A DNA stretch of 10,902 nt. Source: an uncultured Loktanella sp. GTDB lineage: Bacteria > Pseudomonadota > Alphaproteobacteria > Rhodobacterales > Rhodobacteraceae. Positions within the stretch are counted from its first letter, which is position 1, and each line of letters opens with the position of its first letter. Position numbers and translations under genes: made by a program. The notes under the pieces are model-generated. The model was not told where the DNA came from, searched no databases, and saw only the letters and a list, made by a program, of their open reading frames with translations. The DNA lies in NCBI GenBank assembly GCA_913061335.1, contig CAJXTP010000084.1, positions 1-10,902 on the forward strand, read 5' to 3'. Shown here piece by piece: positions 6,519 through 10,902 of this stretch.

Positions 6519-7730
6519 ATGTCCAAGTTTATTAATTCAGGCCTTATGCCAACCAGCCGCCGAAACGTTTTGCGCGGATCCGTTCTTGCAGGTGCTGCCG
6601 CGATGACTGGCGCGCCCGCATTTGCAGGCCAGCGCCACGCAGCCGTGCCAAAGACCGCCCCGATGGCGTATTTTTCTGACGCCGCAGAGCAACAGATCAA
6701 AGCAGATGCAGCCCCCGCCGATTTGTCCGGTTACACACGCGTTAAGCAAGAGCTTGTCGCCCCCCCCTTTGCCCCAGTCCACGAGCAAGTCGCGACAGGT
6801 GGCCCAAAGATCATCGAAATCACCATGGAGACCGAAGAGCGGCTTATGGTTGTTGACGAAGACACAGGCGCAAGCATCTGGGCGCTGACTTATAACGGCT
6901 CTGTTCCCGGTCCGCTGATCATCTGCCACCAAGGCGACATGATCGAACTGACATTGCGCAATCCCGTTGAAAGCCAGATGGAACACAACATCGACTTTCA
7001 CGCGTCAACTGGTGCGTTGGGCGGCGGTGGTTTGACCCACGTCTACCCTGGCGAAGAAACCGTCCTGCGCTGGAAGGCCACGAAGGCTGGTTGTTTTACA
7101 TATCACTGTGCGCCCGGTGGCGCGATGATCCCTTACCACGTCACCCACGGTATGAACGGGTCGGTTATGGTGTTGCCACGCGATGGCCTGAAAGATGTCG
7201 ACGGTAATGCGCTGACGTATGACAGCATCGCCTATATTGGCGAGCAAGACTACTACCTGCCCAAGGATGAGAATGGCGACTACCGGACCTATGAATTCGC
7301 AGGTGACGACTACGCCGACAGCCTTGATGTGATGCGTACTTTGACCCCGACACATAGTGTGTTTAACGGCGCGGTTGGGGCGTTGACTGGCGAGGCCGCT
7401 TTGCGTGCCAAAGTCGGTGAAACTGTTCTGATGATCCACAATCAGGCAAACCGCGATACGCGTCCGCACTTGATCGGTGGGCACGGTAACTACGTTTGGG
7501 AAACATCGTTCAGCACACCACCGTTGACTGATGTGGAAACATGGTTTGTGCGCGGCGGCACAGCGGTCGCGGCCATGTACACCTTTGAGCAGCCCGGCGT
7601 TTACGCCTATGTGAACCACAACCTGATCGAGGCCACGCTACTTGGCGCGGCTGCACATTTTGTGGTCGAGGGCGAATGGGACAATAACCTGATGGAACAG
7701 GTCGTCGCCCCTCACGAGTTCGCAACCTAA
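6519..7730 (+). CDS. nirK: Copper-containing nitrite reductase (NO-forming)
   Basis: NirK reduces nitrite to nitric oxide in the periplasm as a trimer. The 403-residue precursor begins with a twin-arginine signal (SRRNVLRG, 13-20) and an AxA cleavage site near residue 36 (PAFA, then GQRH). Type 1 copper ligands are His156, Cys197, His207 and Met212; type 2 ligands are His161, His196 and His367. Catalytic Asp159 (HNIDFH) and His317 (RPHLIGG) match Asp98 and His255 of the Alcaligenes enzyme. The Cys-to-His spacing (CAPGGAMIPYH) is one residue longer than in class I enzymes such as that one. Unusual features are Tyr206 where Trp is standard beside the copper His, His210 in VTHGMNG, and additional Cys136 and Cys192. 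AAGGAG at 6507-6512 has a six-base spacer to the ATG. nirV follows after 13 bases. Confidence 0.97.
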   Translation: MSKFINSGLMPTSRRNVLRGSVLAGAAAMTGAPAFAGQRHAAVPKTAPMAYFSDAAEQQIKADAAPADLSGYTRVKQELVAPPFAPVHEQVATGGPKIIEITMETEERLMVVDEDTGASIWALTYNGSVPGPLIICHQGDMIELTLRNPVESQMEHNIDFHASTGALGGGGLTHVYPGEETVLRWKATKAGCFTYHCAPGGAMIPYHVTHGMNGSVMVLPRDGLKDVDGNALTYDSIAYIGEQDYYLPKDENGDYRTYEFAGDDYADSLDVMRTLTPTHSVFNGAVGALTGEAALRAKVGETVLMIHNQANRDTRPHLIGGHGNYVWETSFSTPPLTDVETWFVRGGTAVAAMYTFEQPGVYAYVNHNLIEATLLGAAAHFVVEGEWDNNLMEQVVAPHEFAT

Positions 7731-7743
7731 TTAGGGCACCAAA

Positions 7744-8490
7744 ATGAACAGCACTGCCGCCACAACTTCAACCTTTGGGATCAAGACTTTGATGCCTTGG
7801 CTTGTTGGACTGGCGGCAGTGGCATTAATCGGGGCCGTATTTTTGTACGACGACGTACTGGTCCCCGCGCCCCAGATGGCCGAAAATCCGGTGATATTTC
7901 CTGATGGGACCGCGCTAAGTGTTCAAAAATACGAGGTGACCGTCGCCGAATGGAATGTTTGCCATGCCGCCAGAGCCTGCACATTAAATTTGCGCGTTGC
8001 CAAAAACCGGACCGAATCCGAGATGCCAGCAACGGGACTTTCCTATCTTGATGTCAGCCAATATTTGGTTTGGATCAACAAGGCGACAGGCCAAAACTTC
8101 CGCCTTCCAACGGTTCGGGAATGGGAGTTCATGGCCGCTGAAGTTCTTCCTGACACCCCCGACCCAATCTTTACTGATCCACAATTGTCTTGGGCGTCTT
8201 CCTATTTGTTGGAACCGCAAACCAAACGGACATTGCGGCCGCAAGGCGCCTTTTCAACAACGTCCCAAGGAATTGTTGATTTGAACGGCAGCGTTTGGGA
8301 ATGGACGGCAGACTGTTATTCGGGGGCGCCCAAACGCGCCGCCAGCAATTGTCCCGCATATTTTGTCGGGGGCGAACATATTGCAGCCGTTCCATATTTG
8401 GTCCGCGACCCTGCACGGGGCGGATGCGCGGTAGGTGTGCCACCAGCACATCTGGGCATGCGTCTTGTGCGTGATAAATTGTCTGACTGA
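7744..8490 (+). CDS. nirV: NirV, SUMF/FGE-fold membrane-anchored protein
   Basis: This 248-residue protein has one N-terminal membrane segment (about residues 15-35), placing the rest in the periplasm, where NirK acts. The soluble part shows signature pieces of the formylglycine-generating-enzyme/SUMF fold: VQKYEVTVAEW (60-70), FRLPTVREWEF (119-129), GIVDLNGSVWEWTAD (176-190) and a terminal HLGMRLVRD, the usual GFRLVR element. NirV commonly accompanies nirK, but its biochemical role is unsettled. It is shorter than true formylglycine-generating enzymes, and I see no clear catalytic cysteine pair of that family, so sulfatase activation is unlikely. It starts 13 bases after nirK with only a weak ribosome binding site, suggesting translational coupling. 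Confidence 0.9.
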   Translation: MNSTAATTSTFGIKTLMPWLVGLAAVALIGAVFLYDDVLVPAPQMAENPVIFPDGTALSVQKYEVTVAEWNVCHAARACTLNLRVAKNRTESEMPATGLSYLDVSQYLVWINKATGQNFRLPTVREWEFMAAEVLPDTPDPIFTDPQLSWASSYLLEPQTKRTLRPQGAFSTTSQGIVDLNGSVWEWTADCYSGAPKRAASNCPAYFVGGEHIAAVPYLVRDPARGGCAVGVPPAHLGMRLVRDKLSD

Positions 8491-8706
8491 TATTTCGCGG
8501 TCCCGCGTGAAAAGCGGAAGCTCTGGGTACCAATTTTGTAGAGCGCCGTACCGATCCTGCAGCCTGTCACCCCCGCCGCAAAAGGTCGTCTCACGCCTCA
8601 ATTGACCGATTACGATGGGACAGCTAACGTTTGAAATCAAAGCTGGTGAATTCTCGCCGCCACGTTTGGTCCGCGGCAATTGCACTTCGCACAAGGAGAT
8701 TGCTGA
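8491..8706. other. Intergenic region after nirV
   Basis: This 216-base gap separates nirV from the amidinotransferase-family gene. It holds the AAGGAG ribosome binding site at 8693-8698. CGCG-GTCC-CGCG just after the nirV stop could form a short hairpin but has no T run, so I do not call a terminator. A 36-codon frame at 8615-8725 runs into the next gene. I see no NnrR-type box here, so the downstream gene is not obviously part of the nitrite regulon. Confidence 0.6.
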
Positions 8707-9636
8707 ATGGCCCTCGATAAACTGAATGATGCTTTTTGCTTGCAACGGCGCGCCCCAAAGGGTGGCACTGCACCGCTGACAAACTGGACACTTCCAAATG
8801 AAACCGATCCGTTAACGGATGTTTTACTGGGGTCTCCTGCGCATCTGTCTCATCGTGCAACGTCCAGCTTGTCACGCAAACACTTGCGCGAAGCACCTTG
8901 TAACATTCAGGTTGCCCAAGCCCAGCACGCGGAGCTTGTGGATGCGTATCGGCACTTTGATGTGAATGTGCATATGCTTGAAGCAGAACCAGAACTGACC
9001 ATGCAGGTTTATTCCCGCGATTCCAGTGTTATGACACCATACGGTGCGTTCATCACCGCAATGTCGCAGTGGTGGCGACGTGGCGAAAACTATGCCGCAA
9101 TCCGCGCTTATGAAAAGCTGGGTATCCCGATCTATGATATGGTCACAGCGGGAACGTTTGAAGGCGGCGATTTCAATGTGATTGAAGAAGGTTGTGTTTT
9201 GATTGGGTGCGGTGAAGCGCGCACAAACGAGGCAGGCGCGCGCCAAGTCGCTGGTTGGTTCGAGGCAGAAGGGTGGGAAGTTCGCCTTGCATTTATCGAC
9301 GAATTTTTTGTCCACATCGATTTGATGGTTGTTCCAATCGCCGAAAAGCTGACTGCAGTTTGCCTTGCTTGTACGGATCCTTTGATTGTCGCGTGGCTTC
9401 GCGCGAAGGGGCATGAAATTATTGATGTGCCGTTTCCTGACACCATGGCCTTGGGGTGCAATTTGATGTCGCTGGGCAATGATAAAGTGATTGCGCCCCG
9501 GACATCTAAAACGCTTATTGAAAATTTGAGAGCGCGCGGATTTGAAGTTGCTGCCGTCGAAACCGCGGAAATATCCAAGACAGGTGGCGGGATTCATTGC
9601 ATGGCCCAAGCTTTAAAACGTGAAGCGCGTTCTTAG
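8707..9636 (+). CDS. Amidinotransferase / dimethylargininase-family hydrolase
   Basis: The 309-residue product belongs to the guanidine-modifying superfamily of arginine deiminase, dimethylarginine dimethylaminohydrolase and amidinotransferases (COG1834 type). The expected catalytic elements are present: YSRDSSVMTP with Asp105, TFEGGDF with Glu152 and Asp155, FVHIDLMV with His203, and the nucleophile Cys298 in GGGIHCMAQAL. The GGGIHC end and the length suit the dimethylargininase/hydrolase branch, which would release an amine from a guanidino or methylarginine substrate to give citrulline. Substrate identity cannot be decided from sequence alone. AAGGAG at 8693-8698 with an eight-base spacer supports the start. 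It is separated from nirV by 216 bases and converges on a GabT-like gene, so its pathway partners are not evident in the window. Confidence 0.85.
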   Translation: MALDKLNDAFCLQRRAPKGGTAPLTNWTLPNETDPLTDVLLGSPAHLSHRATSSLSRKHLREAPCNIQVAQAQHAELVDAYRHFDVNVHMLEAEPELTMQVYSRDSSVMTPYGAFITAMSQWWRRGENYAAIRAYEKLGIPIYDMVTAGTFEGGDFNVIEEGCVLIGCGEARTNEAGARQVAGWFEAEGWEVRLAFIDEFFVHIDLMVVPIAEKLTAVCLACTDPLIVAWLRAKGHEIIDVPFPDTMALGCNLMSLGNDKVIAPRTSKTLIENLRARGFEVAAVETAEISKTGGGIHCMAQALKREARS

Positions 9637-9991
9637 AGGGGCAATGCCGAGATTGTTTGAGCTTTGGCCGTCTTTTCAGGAATCCAAAAAGGCGGATTTC
9701 GATAAAATAATTGGAATGGGTATCGCTGGCCGAAAGCGCAGAAATACTGCGTTAGATTGGACCTAGGGGCATCTGTTGTCATACGGTCCGTTCGAATTGG
9801 GGGCAGGATTTGTTTAAAAACGCGGCTTCACCATCCTTCCAAAACGATTGGTGAAGGTGACAGGACGAGCCAACGCAGTCTTTTTTCCATTTTCGTTACA
9901 AATATTGCGGGCACTCAAAAGCGACATCTTCAAAAATTACATTAGTCATAACGGAATAGGCGTCTTGCAGCTCAAGAGACTGCAGGTCTGA
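9637..9991. other. Intergenic region between convergent genes
   Basis: This 355-base stretch lies between the amidinotransferase-family gene and the opposing aminotransferase gene. It holds a small hairpin, CGCAG-AAATA-CTGCG at 9737-9751, and a longer inverted repeat with 8-base arms, CTTCACCA at 9826-9833 and TGGTGAAG at 9849-9856. Neither is followed directly by a strong T run, though TCTTTTTT occurs at about 9879-9886. Either could act as a terminator for one of the convergent genes. No convincing coding frame is visible; a 62-codon frame at 9757-9945 has neither a ribosome binding site nor a recognisable product. Confidence 0.6.
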
Positions 9992-10902
9992 TCAAGCCAG
10001 TGCTTCCTCGATAGATTTCTCGAGGATATCCAACCCCTCATTAACAAGATCAGGCGATGCAGAAAGCGGAACCAGCAGACGAATTACGTTACGGGCCGCG
10101 CCCGCCGTCAGCAGGATCAACCCGTTGTCCAAGGCCTTTTCTACAATTCTAACAGTTAAGTCGCCATCGGGCGCGCGGCTGATCCGGTCTGCAACAATTT
10201 CAATAGCGTTCATGCAGCCAAGCGCGCGCACGTCTCCGATGCAATCGAAAGAGTTTCGTTGCGCCATTTTCCGCAAACGGGCGTCAATCTGGTGACCCAT
10301 ATAAATGCCGCGTTGCAGCATATCGTCTTTTTCGATTACATCCAGCACAGCAAGTGCCGCCGCGCAAGCAACCGGATTGCCGCCGAATGTGCCACCCAGA
10401 CCACCCGGGGGGACAGAATCGATAATGTCAGCCTTGCCAACAATCCCTGAGATGGGAAGCCCGCCACCGATGCTTTTGCCAACGCAAGTTAGATCGGGGT
10501 TTATTTCATAATGCTCCATCGCGAACATTTTGCCAGTCCTGCCCATGCCCGTTTGAATCTCGTCCGCAACAAGCACAATTCCATGTTCATCACAAAGCGC
10601 GCGCAGGTACTGTAGGAATTCTGGAGTCGCGATGTTGTAGCCGCCTTCGCCTTGCACGGGTTCAAAGAACATTGCGGCGATTTGATCGGGCGGACAGTCG
10701 CTGTGAAACAAGGTTTCAAACGCGCGCTTGGTGTCATCTAACGTGACGTTGTGGAAGCCATCAGGGAACGGCAGGCGATAGATTTCACCCGGGAACGGGC
10801 CGAACCCTTCTTTGAACGGAACCATACGCGCGCTGAGCGCCATGCCCATATAAGACCGCCCGTGATAACCGTTTGTGAAGGTGATCAATGCCGGACGGCG
10901 CG
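9992..10902 (-). CDS. gabT: GabT-like class III aminotransferase, partial (start beyond window)
   Basis: PLP-dependent class III omega-aminotransferase, closest in character to 4-aminobutyrate aminotransferase, which turns GABA into succinate semialdehyde. About 302 C-terminal residues are present; the frame remains open at the window edge (RRPALITFTNGYHGR), so the N-terminal part is missing. Visible landmarks, in order, are the TNGYHGR substrate-cofactor segment, FFEPVQGEGG, VADEIQTGMGRTG with the pyridine-ring Asp, the PLP lysine in VGKSIGGG (codon at 10475-10477), and GGLGGTFGGNP. The end GLDILEKSIEEALA matches the GabT style. GabT is the best reading, but related diamine or putrescine aminotransferases share these motifs. 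It converges with the amidinotransferase-family gene. Confidence 0.82.
   Translation of the reverse strand, partial: RRPALITFTNGYHGRSYMGMALSARMVPFKEGFGPFPGEIYRLPFPDGFHNVTLDDTKRAFETLFHSDCPPDQIAAMFFEPVQGEGGYNIATPEFLQYLRALCDEHGIVLVADEIQTGMGRTGKMFAMEHYEINPDLTCVGKSIGGGLPISGIVGKADIIDSVPPGGLGGTFGGNPVACAAALAVLDVIEKDDMLQRGIYMGHQIDARLRKMAQRNSFDCIGDVRALGCMNAIEIVADRISRAPDGDLTVRIVEKALDNGLILLTAGAARNVIRLLVPLSASPDLVNEGLDILEKSIEEALA

Noticed and set aside
7005..7619. Minus-strand 204-residue frame inside nirK
   Set aside because: It is antisense to a clearly coding gene with conserved copper ligands and has no recognisable domain.
8629..8642. TTTGA-AA-TCAAA dyad as an FNR box
   Set aside because: The half-sites are two bases apart rather than four within the TTGAT-N4-ATCAA frame, so it does not fit the FNR/NnrR spacing.
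8254..8745. Minus-strand 163-residue frame across the end of nirV and the following gap
   Set aside because: It overlaps nirV antisense and the start of the next gene, with no family resemblance or ribosome binding site.
8872..9609. Minus-strand 245-residue frame inside the amidinotransferase-family gene
   Set aside because: It is long but antisense to a gene with complete catalytic motifs; its composition is not protein-like for any family I know.

Overview
The window looks like chromosomal DNA of an alphaproteobacterium, most likely a marine Rhodobacteraceae (Roseobacter-group) denitrifier. The basis is moderate GC, the gene content (NnrR-type regulator, pseudoazurin, copper nitrite reductase and NirV; an HppD-HmgA-Fah catabolic unit with a divergent Lrp-family gene; a secreted RTX protein) and the style of the proteins. 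This is inference from protein character, not a database match.

Layout. (1) 3-989, plus strand: the C-terminal part of a secreted RTX (calcium-binding nonapeptide repeat) protein, cut by the left window edge and followed by a strong hairpin terminator. (2) 1104-4235, minus strand: a tyrosine/phenylalanine catabolic operon read hppD, then hmgA, then fahA. The first two genes look intact with all iron ligands. The third, fumarylacetoacetase, is a wreck: probable start-codon loss, frame breaks and internal deletions. A divergent Lrp/AsnC-family gene (4364-4846) faces hppD across a 128-bp region containing a perfect 8-bp-arm dyad. (3) 4888-8490: a nitrogen-oxide module. A small DUF1858 CXXC protein gene is preceded by a perfect TTGCG-N4-CGCAA dyad of the NnrR/FNR type and overlaps tail-to-tail with a Crp/Fnr-family nnrR-like gene. 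A second box (TTGAT-CTAG-CGCAA) lies between nnrR and the plus-strand series paz (pseudoazurin), nirK (Cu nitrite reductase), nirV (SUMF-like membrane protein). (4) 8707-9636: an amidinotransferase/dimethylargininase-family hydrolase. (5) 9992-10902, minus strand, cut by the right edge: a GabT-like class III aminotransferase.

How the parts fit. The nnrR-like regulator would sense nitric oxide or related species and act at the two boxes. Pseudoazurin would carry electrons in the periplasm to Tat-exported NirK, which reduces nitrite to NO; NirV is the usual but poorly understood companion of NirK. The box before the DUF1858 gene ties this small redox-disulfide protein to the same regulon, which is the least expected regulatory observation here. 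In the tyrosine unit, hppD and hmgA would convert 4-hydroxyphenylpyruvate to maleylacetoacetate, but the last step cannot be done by the local fahA relic.

I found no tRNA, rRNA, CRISPR array, insertion sequence or clear attachment site.
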